Positions 22,547 to 44,743 of a stretch of 64,000 bases of DNA are shown here, piece after piece. Position numbers and translations under genes: made by a program. Source of the DNA: Tubiluchus corallicola (taxonomy: Eukaryota > Priapulida > Priapulimorpha > Priapulimorphida > Tubiluchidae); contig JAQGDQ010000071.1 in the NCBI GenBank assembly GCA_030141605.1, positions 403,605 through 467,604 of the forward strand. Reading direction: 5' to 3'. Under the pieces are notes generated by a model. It did no database searches, had not been told where the DNA came from, and saw only the letters and a program-made list of their open reading frames with translations. Numbering within the stretch: the first letter of the stretch is position 1; every line of letters starts with the position of its first letter.

Positions 22547-22708
22547 TAGTCAGTCAGTCAGTCAGTCAGTCAGTCAGTCAGTCAGTCAGTCAGTCAGTCA
22601 GTCAGTCAGTCAGTCAGTCAGTCAGTCAGTCATTCGGTCGGTCGGTCGGTCGGTCGGTCGGTCGGTCAGTCGGTCGGTCGGTCAGTCAGTCAGTCAGTCA
22701 GTCAGTCA
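22547..22708. repeat. (AGTC)n/(GGTC)n microsatellite
   Basis: AGTC repeats with an internal block of GGTC. The Ser-Val-Ser-Gln frames are artefacts. Confidence 0.97.
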
Positions 22709-23432
22709 TTCGTTCACTCATTCAGTAAATAATTTAAAAAACTTACAATTACTTATTTATTTGTGTGATTTATCTGCAGACAATTAAGACAAAATCAATA
22801 TTCAAGCTACGAAGAAATAAAAACACAAATAGATAAACAGACAAAATGACACAAAACATACAAATAGTGTAATCTTCAAGAATCACGAAATTGTAATGTG
22901 ACATGCAATGACATAATCGATGAAAAGTTGATCCAAGTTACTCCAAGGTCTTGCATAACCTCACATTTGGTCACTCACTAGCGGAGACGAAAGGTATGCA
23001 TCTGAGAAATAATGGGTAAAAGCCCAAGGAGTCAAATCAAATATTGCAAACTGCAGCAATTATCATTTTGAATTTGCCAATGATTGCTTGATTTACTATA
23101 ATAGTTATTTCAGTTGAGAGCTTTACAAGTTGTACAAGATGTACTCAAAAACTAATCACGTACAGTCAAGATGTACACGCTACAGAATCTCCTAGTAAGA
23201 CTGCTATTCGTTGTTAATTATTACTAGTAAATTAGTTAATTCCAGTTCTTATCGGTTTAGCATGTCCCATTAACTTGGAAAATGGTCAAACGTAACACAT
23301 TTCTCATTTGTATTTTTCTCATAGGAATATATGATGGCAGCGAAGACAACTCTCTAATCCAATGCTGTTTTATCGTACACCTGGTTTTACTAGATTATGA
23401 ATACTATAAATACTACTTGTGCTGTGCCGAGC
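22709..23432. other. Intergenic DNA, nothing recognised
   Basis: AT-rich; no gene, RNA or clear transposon seen. Confidence 0.4.
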
Positions 23433-23553
23433 AAGCTACAGCCAAATCACGTTGAAAACACCGGTTTTCGTCTGATCCCCAAAGTTAAGTAATGTAGAGA
23501 CCCTGGTTAGTACTTGGATGGGTGACCGCCTAGGAATACTACGTGCTGTTGAC
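23433..23553 (+). pseudogene. 5S rRNA copy 5, probably a pseudogene
   Basis: Good match from CCAAATCACGTTG to GTGCTGTTGAC, but the 5' stem is GCTACAGCC, GATCCCCAAAG replaces GATCACCGAAG, and the conserved upstream block is missing. Downstream spacer is conserved. Confidence 0.65.
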
Positions 23554-24200
23554 TTTTTTGCTAGTGCCTATTAACTATTGAAGTGTGTGCACAACACGAC
23601 CATTTCATTTTTGCAGAATTGTTTCTGACTTTTGGAAGTAGAAGTGATAGGAATAAGTGTCTGTCTGAACATTATTTTGATTTTTATTTGCTTTGCATTT
23701 TAATGTCTAAAACTATCTATTTGTTACGTTTCTCAAATACTACACACAAAAATTCAAAACAGATACTTTGTTACTACGTTCACCTTAATCTATCTATTAT
23801 TTCTATATTATCTCTTTTAACGAAATACAGAAGTTACGCAACCTCGAACCTGGTTTGGTTTTGCGTTTGAATGGGTGACTGCCCGGGACTGACATTTTTT
23901 TAAATGGTCAGGAAGGCTGATGACAAAAGCTGTAAAATCTTCTTCAACACTCAAAAATGGATTTTTGTTCTGACTGATATTTTTAAATGAAGGATCTCTT
24001 TGCTTGTTCATGCTTGATCATTCCCATGTTTAATTATGTCATATTTAGAAGGTAATAGACTTGAGCACGGTATTTTAACATCTCTGATATTTTAGAATTT
24101 CATATGATATTTCTATTTATACTTTGCATTAAAATACTAAAAAGGTTTGTTTATTCATGTACATCATTTCTATGTTAACTCATCTTAAGAAACTGCTAAT

Positions 24201-24318
24201 GTCTACGGCCATATTACATTGAATACACCGGTTCTCGTCTGATCACCGAAGTTAAGCAATGCAGAGTGTGGTTAGTACTTGGATAGGGGACCGCCTAGGA
24301 ATACCACGTGCTGTAGAC
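24201..24318 (+). rRNA. 5S rRNA gene, copy 6
   Basis: 118 bp with paired ends GTCTAC/GTAGAC, T6 terminator and conserved upstream block GAAACTGCTAAT. The intermediate promoter element is altered to TTGGATAGGGGACC, which may lower transcription. It starts 768 bp after copy 5. Confidence 0.75.
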
Positions 24319-25025
24319 TTTTTTGCTAGAGTGATTATTAACAATCAAAGTGTGTGCACAACACGACCATATCATTTTGACAGTATTGTTTTTGATTTTT
24401 GGAAGTTGAAGTGGTGGAAATAAATGTCTGTCTCGACATTACGTTGATTTTTTTTGGCATTTTAATGTGAAAGACTATCTATTTGTTACGTTTCTCGAAT
24501 ATCACACAAAGTGAACAAAAATGAAAATAAAACTAGAAAATCAGCCACTGCCCTTCAAAAATTATTTTTGATTTTCATATAAAAATTCAAAACAGATACT
24601 TTGTTCCTACGTTCACCTTAATCTATCTATTATTTCTATATTATCTCTCTTTAACGAAATGCAGAAGTTAAGCAATCTCGAACCTGGTTTTGCGTTTGAA
24701 TGGGTGACTGTCCGGGAATTCTGGTATTGCTAACTTCTTAACTTGGTGCTTAAATTTTTTTTAAATGGTCAGGAAGGGTGATGACAAATGCTGTAAAATC
24801 TTCTGCACCACTCAAAAATGGATTTTTGTTCTGACTGATATTTTTAAATGTGTATTCTTTTTGCTTGTTCATGCTTGATCATTCCCATGTTTAATTGCGT
24901 CATATTTAAAAGATAATATACTTGAGCACGGTATTTGAACCTCCCCGATACTTTATAATTTCATGTGATATTTTTATTTATACTTTGCATTACAATACTA
25001 AGAAGGTTTGCTCGTTCATGTATAA

Positions 25026-25351
25026 TGTTACAGAGGCACCTGTGTCGGGTGTAGGGCCCTCTACACGCCCTGCTTTCACGTCAGCAGCGACTCACCCCTT
25101 TTTTGTAGGTCCAGACGTCTTGTTTGGGCCTACACGTGGTGGAAGAAGCCAGCAGCCCTGGAATGCCAGTAAAAAAGCGTGTAGAGGTCACTAGAGCCTT
25201 GATTTGTGACACAGCTGCTCCTCGGGCGTAGTGCTGTTACTTAGCTATTTTTTGTGTGTGTATTTTGTTCCCCTATAAGTGCTGGTAATAAACTCCGTAC
25301 AGTGTAATTTTTGTGTTTTATATTGTGAGAGTTAAATGACATGCTATAACA
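25026..25351 (+). mobile_element. Probable LTR of a retrotransposon
   Basis: It begins TGTTACAG and ends CTATAACA, with TG/CA termini and short inverted ends TGTTA/TAACA, and contains AATAAA at about 25288. It interrupts a 5S spacer unit after GTTCATGTA. TGGTATTAG just after it resembles a tRNA-Met-type primer-binding site, suggesting a 5' LTR, but no gag or pol follows because a hAT MITE begins 85 bp later. Confidence 0.5.
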
Positions 25352-25435
25352 GGTATCTGGTATTAGTTCACAGATATTAGCTTAATTAATTAGCATAACA
25401 TTTATAATTAAAAGTAACATTTGTAGTTAAGTACT

Positions 25436-25808
25436 CAGGGCCTCTTTCAGCTTAAGAGAGGCCCGGGAAAGTGGGGCGTGTGAGGCCCCCTCGAGGGGGA
25501 GGGCAAAGCGCCCAGAAAAATTTTGAACTGCTAGAACGCCGGAGAAGCATTTTCGAAGAGAAAACATGGAGTTACACAGTTGTTAAAGGAAAGAACAATT
25601 GAAAGAAAAACTGCTTTATTCTCAAAACCAGTCCTTAATACTTGTCAATACTGGCAAACGGCGCGCGTGCGGCAAGAGAGAGAGAGGGGGGAGCGGAGGA
25701 AGTATGTTCGCATAAAGCAAAAAAATGTTACCTTGGCATCAGGCCCCCTGGAGGGTGAGGCCCCGGGGAATTGTCCCCACTTAACCCCCCCCCCTAAAAT
25801 AGGGCCTG
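25436..25808. mobile_element. hAT-type MITE with perfect 8-bp target-site duplication
   Basis: A 373-bp GC-rich element with terminal inverted repeats CAGGGCCTCTTTCAG and, from the other end, CAGGCCCTATTTTAG (12 of 15 identical). It is flanked on both sides by TAAGTACT (25428-25435 and 25809-25816). No transposase is encoded. The intact duplication points to a fairly recent insertion. Confidence 0.88.
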
Positions 25809-26120
25809 TAAGTACTCAATTACATACCGATACAAAATGGGTCTTCATGAACTATTTTCATCAGCATCTTGCAAGGTTAATGACTCGAAAGAAATCTAAT
25901 GTTGCACAGTTATGCTTTTGCTGAATAGTTTGTCAGATTTAATTTGGATCAAGAGTTGTGTACGTATGATACAAAATGTTCAGTTAGCAAGTAAATGGTT
26001 TCCTTCAAGACTTGACAGAGAACGTTTGTAGAACTTCACCATATTTAAAACCATAAAAAATTAAATTAATATTGTTAGTGGCAACTCACAAACGATGTTC
26101 AAAAATTGGTTAAAAGTAAT

Positions 26121-26151
26121 TTTATTCACATCCATTATATACAGCTTTATT
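26121..26151 (-). terminator. Possible polyadenylation signals of P450 gene A
   Basis: Plus-strand TTTATT at 26121-26126 and 26146-26151 reads AATAAA on the minus strand, about 350 bp past the stop codon. The 3' UTR would then include the TG repeat. Confidence 0.35.
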
Positions 26152-26217
26152 AAAAGTATGTTATTCATAATATTCATAATGTTATTCACAAGTAGGCTTA
26201 TAGCATGCTTAAAACTG

Positions 26218-26220
26218 TTG

Positions 26221-26252
<32 letters not shown>

Positions 26253-26388
26253 TGTGTGTGTGTGCATGCGTGTGCATGCGTGAGTGCGTGCGTGTGTGTG
26301 TGTGTGCGTGCGTGCATACGTGTGTGTGTGTGTGTGTGTGTGCATGCGTGTGTGTGTGTGTGTGTGTGTGCATGTGTGTGCATGTGTG

Positions 26389-26428
<40 letters not shown>

Positions 26429-26490
26429 TGCATGCATACGTGTGTGTGTGTGCGTGTGTGCGTACGTGTGCGTACGTATGCGTGCGTGTT
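26218..26490. repeat. (TG)n-rich microsatellite
   Basis: Imperfect TG/CGTG/CATG tract ending close to the 3' end of P450 gene A. All Cys-Val and Thr-His frames across it are artefacts. Confidence 0.95.
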
Positions 26491-26499
26491 TATAGTTTC

Positions 26500-37040
<10,541 letters not shown>

Positions 37041-37379
37041 GACGGTAAAATAATTTTTTATGTTAAAATATTCATACACACATACATACATACATACACA
37101 CGGAAGGCGTCGACCACGTGACGCAGCTTTGTAAATACTGTACTATCTCGATTATAAGACCCTAGAAACTGCGCTAGTACCTACTGCGCATTCCTGGGTA
37201 AATGGCCTTGAGTGGCGTTTATTGATTTGGAACTTATTTACATTAGTAAACATAATACGGACTCCTGGTTCCACAGCCAGCACGCTATACGAAATAGACA
37301 GCTCTGCTTGCCAACTGGAGTTAGGTTCGCTACTCTGAAACTGCAATATAAAAATTCTGTTTTGTTATCAGCAATAACA
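37041..37379. promoter_or_regulatory. Shared divergent promoter region of P450 genes A and B
   Basis: Only 339 bp separate the two start codons. The region has a (ACAT)n stretch at 37073-37100 and a perfect E-box CACGTG at 37115-37120 inside the near-palindrome GCGTCGACCACGTGACGC. There is no clear TATA box. Expression of both genes from one control region is likely but inferred. Confidence 0.55.
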
Positions 37380-40097
37380 ATGTTTCCAACGTTGCTCATC
37401 GCGGCAGTTTTGCTCATTTTGTTACTATTTGTATGGCAGTGGAAGAAACGTCCCGAAGGGGCACCGCCGGGCCCTGTGGGCTGGCCCATCGTTGGTTCGA
37501 TGTTCTCAATGGGAAAGGACCCAACCGCGTATTTTGAAAAGCTCACAAAACGGTATGGCAACATTTTCGGGCTGTACATAGGACCAACTTTCAACGTGGT
37601 CATCAACGATTTTGAAACGGGTCGTGAAGCTTTTCTGAAACATGGAGATGTATTTTCTGGAAGGTTCGAAAGTTTTACAATCGGTGAAATTATGGGAGAC
37701 GATGAAATGCGTGGTAAGTACTGCGATCATATAGCATTTGTAGTTGTGTTTTTAAAGAACCGCTTTCTTAATGTCTAATTTATATATTCAAAAAGCCAAG
37801 ATTTCTTTGATCTTGAACAAGTGATTTAAAATATCAGAGACCTTTGCAAAAAAGCTTGAAAATTTTGGTATGTTAACTTATGTAGTTTATAAATCCATCC
37901 AAGTTAGCAAACGAGTATGGTGGGGAAGTTACACAAATTCCATCCTCACAGTAGTTGCAAAACAGTTGTGTTAGCTTAATGAAGTTATCTTAATTTTACA
38001 TACTATTAACAAATAATAGTCTTTCTATCTTTTATATCATCCTATATATATCAGCTTGATTCATTACAGCATTCCATTTTAAGCACTAATGTTTTTTTAA
38101 TCACGATTCACTTTAAATTTTCAGATTATCTCCATTACTTTTTTTCTATCACTGTGTGGGACAATCTAACAAGCCCTGCATTTTGATTGTCCTCAACACA
38201 TTTACCTTCGTATATAAGTGAACGGTGTATGAGGCTTTTCCTGTGCAGTATTTCTTATTTGTATTATGTTCATTGTAAGCTCTTTCACTAGATATTGTAC
38301 ATGAAACTATTGTAAATGTGTAATGTGAAATAGATGACCTATGACTATTCGAGAATAGTACTGCAAACAATGAAGCATTGTGTAATACAGGTATGCAACT
38401 ATTTGCTTCATTGGACGTGGACGCTTCAGGTAATTTTGCTAGCCGTATACCTAAAACTTAATCACTAAATTCTTTCGAAGAAAGTCAATAATTCAATATT
38501 ACGACCCAATAATTCAGGGATATTGGTTGGTTGATTGATTTTGCAACATAGATTGTGAACAACATTATTGCTAGATCCTGTTATCCTGTTATGCAACTTA
38601 AACATCTAATAAGAAACTACAATCCAAAGAGACTAAACAATAAACACTGGACAGTGAAAAGCAAGAAATTACTGTAACATTGTTTGCAAAGTTATTTCAT
38701 CATGTAAGTGTGAACAGGCCCTAATGTTGCACTTTTGGATTACAGGGCTTGTGATGTCAGAAGGAAGACGATGGAAAGAACAGAGAAAATTTGCTCTGAG
38801 TAAACTCAAAGAGTTTGGAATGGGAAAGATTAGCTTGGAGAAGAAGATAAAAGAAGAAATATCAGCCTTTCTGAACGAGCTAAAGGATAAGGAAGGCAAA
38901 CCTTTCGATCCTAAACTATATCTTTCAAATACAATTTCAAATGTCATATGTTCCATAGTATTTGGAAACCGTTACGAATACGATGACTCGGCATTTATCA
39001 AGTTAATGGACTACATTGCTCAAGATGTCCAAAATCCTGACATTACTGGGTTTATTGATGTCTTTCCGTGGCTGAGGTATCTCCCAGGATTTAGATCAAG
39101 GTGGGTCAGACGATCTTACTCATCGTGCAAAACCTGTTGTAGCTAAATTAGGAAACAATCTCATTCATGAAGCGCTATTGGCCATTTTGAGCATTTTTTG
39201 GCATTTTTGTTTAACAATCAGTAATTTATTACACTGAAACTACTGATTTTTTGGTGTAGTAGGCTCACATATTTCTTCTTATTCGAGTAGTTTGGTTTCA
39301 TCTAAAGTTGTTCCTTTGTTCGTGAGGTGGCAGAGACTGATTGGTAATTGATTACTAGTCGATTGTCGATTGATCACCAAAAAAGCCAATCCCCGAATGG
39401 TAACACATTTGCGCAAATATTCGTTGCCAATACAGCTCTTCTGTGTTCTAGCGTCAACCTTAGCATTTACTCTCTTTGTTACCAGATGTCCAATTTATAG
39501 AAATCCGGTAATTGTTACAAATTTAGTTACGGTTAACTTTAGAACATTGTTAATTTTTGACATGTGTTACCAGTTATCAATTTCTTTATGCGCGTAGAGT
39601 GTCCGTTCTTACATGCTCTTACAATAAGCCAGTGATTATTAATACCATTTAATTCTTGATGTTTAAAAGTCACCCTGTTCGTTTGTGTGCCTGGCCTTGA
39701 ATCCTGCCGCGGCCGCACTAGGCTAAAAATAAAACAACAATATATTTTGTGGAAATAGAGAGCTTCTTTTCAACAAAAATAGATCTCCAGACCATTAAGC
39801 CACTGGTTACTCTTTGTAGATCAAAGGCTACTAGGTTATGGACTTTGGTCAGAATATTTACCTACATGATAGTCTATTAACGCTAAATTCAACAACATAA
39901 ATATAAATAGTGTTGATTGGCGTTTAAATGTTTGGGAACATTGATTATTACGTGTATTATCTGTTACGTGTTAAAGATTGATAAACAGCGATTTTGACTC
40001 TGTTCTTTTCTTATGCATATAAGTAAAAACCGAATGCCTTCATTTCAATCAGTGGTGTTGAAAAAGTAAAAATACTTCGAGTTATTTGTTCAGTAAA

Positions 40098-40877
40098 GCT
40101 CATTTCACAGCGAGGACGCAAAGAAAAATGACGTACGGAACTGCTGTCAGAAAATCAGAAAATATTTATGAAAATTTCCAATTTTTCTCGAAATCCCATT
40201 TACATGCAGCAAGGTAGTTCATTTCACAGTGAAATTGCGCGGTTTTTTCCGCACGCGCAGTTAACTCAACTTAACTGCAACTACTTCGCAAGTTTTATAC
40301 TGTATAATCATGTTTAAATTAAGTTTTGCTTACCGAATTTCTCATATGCAAAGTACAATTAGCAAAAGTATTTATTAATCAAAGTATTTTTACACCTGTT
40401 TGTTTTTAGTAAAGTTTTACTAATGACTTCAAAATCTAAAAATATACATGTACAGTATAACATAAATATATTCGTTATTTTTGTTTTTACGAATATAGCC
40501 ATCGATGTTGCATTAAAAAAACACAAAATCGTCAGTCTGTTAAAGGAGAAATTAAATCTTAGAAATTAAATCTGCTGAAACGTGTTAATTGTTGTTCGTT
40601 AAATAAGAAACAATTAACAAAGTAGTTAAATTAAAGACTGAATTCTACGAGAATTCTTCAAGAAAATGGAACATACAGGCAAAATTCCTTACGAGGAGGA
40701 CGCATAGCTGCTAGCTGGCAGCAGAATTCCCCAAGAGGAATTGCACGAGGAATTTTGCTGCGCGTCCTCACTGTGAAAGGCGCCATAGAAAACAATGTGT
40801 TTCATTTTCGCGAGGAATTCCTCAAAGAATTTCTCCTCTAGGCATTCTGTTGCGCGTCTTCACTGTGAAATGGGCCT
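40098..40877. mobile_element. MITE-like element with terminal inverted repeats
   Basis: Left end GCTCATTTCACAGCGAGGAC, right end (reversed) GCCCATTTCACAGTGAAGAC. Internal copies of the same word occur near 40217 (TTCATTTCACAGTGAAAT) and 40762 (CGTCCTCACTGTGAAAGG). About 780 bp, no coding capacity, superfamily not identified. Its right edge is about 40 bp upstream of exon 3 of P450 gene B. Confidence 0.65.
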
Positions 40878-41182
40878 CAGCTTTCCTAGAAATTAACTGC
40901 TTAGTCATCATTATTTCAGATACAAGAAGTTCATGGAAAATGAATTTCACATTATGGACTTTATAAAAAGCCATGTGGACGAACACACGAAAACGTACAA
41001 TCCAGATGACTTTGTTTCTCTTATTTAATGAAAATCCATTGTATTAATTCCAAATCCATTCCAGTAACCTAATATTGTACTCTAACTGTAATGGTGACAA
41101 AATTTTTACATTGGCTTTTGATTATAATGTCTCTAAGCTTTTTTGAGCTGTTTTGTACCTCTCTGAGTAAGCAAGACAGGAC

Positions 41183-41756
41183 GATTTTTCATATACTACC
41201 CCATTTTCAACACTGATAAAAAGTACACATTTTTAGACAATTAATACTACAAACGCATTTCTGATAATTAAATAATAGATTACAAACTTAATTAACGGCA
41301 GGCGAGCCCAACTATTCATGACATCACAAATTAACATAATTTTCAACAACAAAAATATTCCACGAGTGTGTTGCACGTGTTTGCGAAAGCAAAAATTGAA
41401 GTACAATGCTACTGTAAAATATTCAGCAAGTTTTAAGATAAAAATTCAAATTTCAAATATACCGCTGTGATCACGTATGAGCTTTCGAAACGGTGTACGT
41501 TTGTCACAGACTAGCACATTTGAACTGAGAGGTACAGCACCCGTTTTTTGTGCAATGCGTTTCCCAAATGCAGGTGCTAATGCCCGTTTAACTAGCGAAA
41601 GGCGAAAGGCCTGTAACAGCGAAGAACTAGTGGTACGAACATGAAATTGTGTTTGTGTGGTAATAATTCTTTCACGTAAGTCATTTTTGAAAAAATAGTA
41701 TGTTTCCTTTCAATATTTGAAAGAGTTGATTGTTTTGACCTACAGTTTAAGATTGG
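41183..41756. repeat. Dispersed repeat, copy in P450 gene B
   Basis: Shares long similarity with 55609-56152: GATTTTTCATATACT, GACATCACAAA(C/T)TAACATAA, then TTTTGTGCAATGCGTTTCC and GGTAATAATTCTTTCACGTA in the same order and orientation. This copy is in intron 3 of B, the other in intron 5 of C, so it is a dispersed element and not shared intron ancestry. Confidence 0.75.
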
Positions 41757-43294
41757 ATCCTGTTTTGCTTTAATTTTGGTTGCAACCATGTTGACAAAGG
41801 ACGAGAATCGTGCAAACGACACAGTTTAGAGTAGAAATAAGTAAACGTGGAAAAGCAATTTCAAAAAGCACTTGAAGTCAAATTTTTAATAAGTGTAATC
41901 AATTTTAATGACGTTGTAGCAGTAAAATAAGATTTCTGACATGATCAGAAGAGAAATGAGTTAAACCCGAGTTGAGATGAGATGGCTTCTTCATTTTCAA
42001 TTCTGACACTAAAGAAATGTGTTTACAAGAAAAAAATCAAACAAAATATCAGAGACTTTTAATTCAAAAGTCGAGATGCAAGGTTATTTAATCAATTATT
42101 GTTCATATAAATTCACAACTAAACCTTGAAATATCTTAAATATGGGGCGATTTGACGTGACAGAGTTCCAGGTTAGCTCACTTCCCTTTTCTCTGCCTCT
42201 TTTAGCATGTTAAAAGGGTTCTAGCATATTAACAACTTCGAAAAATCACTCGAAACACTTAATTATTGTGACACTAATAGATAAATTCAGTAAAATACAA
42301 ATTATTGATTTTTTGCAATAATGGGTGCCAAATCTGTTAAAATAGTAAGTATTTAACTTTTTTTCAGTTAGTGAGCTTATGTGGGTTGCAGCAGACTGTT
42401 TCTTTGCTGGAACCGAAACCACGTCATCAACACTTTATTGGGCGTTTATTTACTTGCTGCATTATCCCGATGTACAGAAACGCGTGCAGAAAGAAATTGA
42501 TGACGTCATTGGAAAATCAAGGCTGCCATCTGTAGCCGACAAACCAAACATGCCTTTCACGGAAGCAACTTTAACTGAAATACAAAGAATGGGTAATGAA
42601 AGTGTTGGCAAAAATAAGAAATTTTTTGTTGACCATACTGATGATTTACAAACTATATTAACATTCATTGCTACTATCATCCTAATTTTCTAATTTTTTC
42701 CATGGCACTTTTTTCCATATATATGTAGCTTATATCATAGAACTTACAAAAAGGCTTTTAAAATGTTGTTTCGTATTTACATCCAGAGCTAAAGCAACAT
42801 GATACTAGTCATTTGTGATGGCCTGCAATTTTTGGTCTTTTGAAAGTAGTATTTTCAACACATTTTCAGGAAACATTGTACCACTTGGAGTACCACATTC
42901 CACTTCAAAAGAGGTGACGTTTCAAGGCTACAGAATACCAGCTCGTACGACTGTAATGTTGAACTTGACTGCCATCCATCAGGATCCGGTCATGTTTCCG
43001 GAACCTAATCACTTCCGTCCTGAACGCCATTTGAACGACAAAGGAGAGTTTGTAAAGAATGATGCAGTAATTCCATTTTCAGTTGGTGAGATTTATTTTA
43101 CACATAGAGAAAGAAGAAGAAAAAGAAAACCTTCTAATGGAGGGGGTGTGGGATAGATGGTTATAGCATCTATTTACAAAACCTCATCAGAAGGGAAGGA
43201 CAGGCAGATAGACCTTTTTTTCTTTCACCAATACATAACCAATTATCGGTTAAGTTTGAGTAAGGCTAGAAAGGTGATCAGAGTTTGCACAGGT

Positions 43295-43380
43295 GTTGAA
43301 ACTTGGATTCGAACCAAGAACCTCTGGATTGGCTTTCAGGTGTTGTAACCACACAGACACCTGACACAAAGTAGAGCAAT
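43295..43380 (-). mobile_element. tRNA-derived SINE or tRNA pseudogene
   Basis: The minus strand reads GTGTCTGTGTGGTTACAACACC and later CTTGGTTCGAATCCAAG at 43318-43302: a perfect T-arm (CTTGG/CCAAG) around a consensus B box GGTTCGAATCC. The A-box side is degenerate and no acceptor stem closes, which favours a SINE head. Intron 5 of P450 gene B. Confidence 0.6.
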
Positions 43381-43504
43381 GTTTTGGTTATAGACATTTT
43401 ATTACTTGGAAGCAGCATACCTTTTGTTACACATTAACACCTGGTTAGGCAATGTGATGCGTCCACCATTGCATGCCACTAACCTCCAACACATCTAGCC
43501 CATT

Positions 43505-43519
43505 TTTCTAAAAAAGTGT

Positions 43520-43554
<35 letters not shown>

Positions 43555-43630
43555 TCCTATTATACATATATATAATGTAAACATATATATATGTATACAT
43601 TATATATATGTATGTATACATATATAATGC
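43505..43630. repeat. (TA)n/(TATG)n tract
   Basis: A pure TA run at about 43518-43553 followed by imperfect TATATGTATA words. Confidence 0.9.
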
Positions 43631-44743
43631 TCATCTGCGCTCTCGTACAAACTCACAAAGGGAATTTGAATCTTGTTAAAAGGACATAGGTATAGCCAAC
43701 AAGGAAGACATTTTCTTATAGGACAGTGTTGAAGACAAATCTCCAACAAATCAAGCCAACATATCAAAAAGTGTTTTATGTCTATATAATGCTCGCCTTG
43801 GCTCTCATTCGAAAACACAAAGGGAGTTTCAATCTTGCCAGAGGGACACGGGTATAGCCCACTAGAAAGGCATTTTTATAGGACAGGCAATCACAAATTC
43901 CTGAAAGGTAGTTAGTCATGTAACTGAACTTGATCACCGTCAGTAAAAATAATACCACAATATAGAATAGTTATTTAGTCCATTAGCAATTTAACTAAAT
44001 AATGTCACAATGCTACCAAATCGTACACACTTTTAATTTTGCAGTTATGCACATGCAGCATGAACAGAAGTAAAATCAAACAGTGCTCTTCTGAGACGTC
44101 CCATTATCGTAATCATAAATAAGACAATGTGCCTTATCTCTACCTTACAGCTAACAAAGGTCCTGTGAAAAACGAAAACTTCTGTGTCTTAATGGGCCCT
44201 TTGTATTCTTTGCGATTTGAATGTGAGTCTTTGAATGTAAGTAAGACTCTGTTTATGTTTCCAAAGATCCTGAATACGTTCTACCACTTTCAGTAGTATG
44301 GAAATTATCGGCCTAAAACCGCTTGCAAATAGGCCTAATCAATGAAAGTTCTAATGCAACATGCAGGTTTGTAAAAACGGCTTTTGCAGCTTCAATAAAA
44401 ACCATTAACGGTAACTGCAAAATGAAATGAAGAATCATTTTAAAATCAGTTCAAAAGAAGACAAAACGAACTTACTAGTATCAGCAGAGTATTAAGAGAA
44501 AAACATGTGCAAGTCCTATTATGGCGCACTAGAGTTTTATAAAATAGTTTTGTTTGTTTAGGTCGACGTGTCTGTCTTGGTGAAGCTTTGGCAAGAATGG
44601 AGCTGTTTTTATACTTCACGAGCATACTGCAAAACTTTGACATTCAGCTACCCCCTGGTGCTCCTAAACCGAGCTTAGAACCACATTTTGGTTTCCTAGT
44701 GTCAGCTCCCGAACCTTATAAGATTCAAATGAATGTTCGTTAA

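Larger units (their letters stand above)
37380..44743 (+). pseudogene. Cytochrome P450, CYP2 clan, gene B, truncated by a stop in exon 3
   Basis: Six exons match genes A and C: 37380-37713, 38746-39100, 40920-about 41025, 42368-42592, 42870-43085 and 44562-44743. Five have intact frames and splice sites. Anchor and hinge (PPGPVGWP), I-helix AGTETT, ExxR as EIQR, PERH and haem loop VGRRVCLG (continuing from FSVG) are all present. Exon 3 starts normally (YKKFMENEFHIM, then VDEHTKTYNPDDFVSLI) but meets TAA at 41026-41028, and the last 20 or so codons and donor seen in A and C are absent. Translation would stop after 265 residues, before the I-helix and haem site. A MITE ends about 40 bp before this exon. 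Either a recent pseudogene, an assembly or sequence error, or a gene using an unseen exon 3. Confidence 0.82.
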
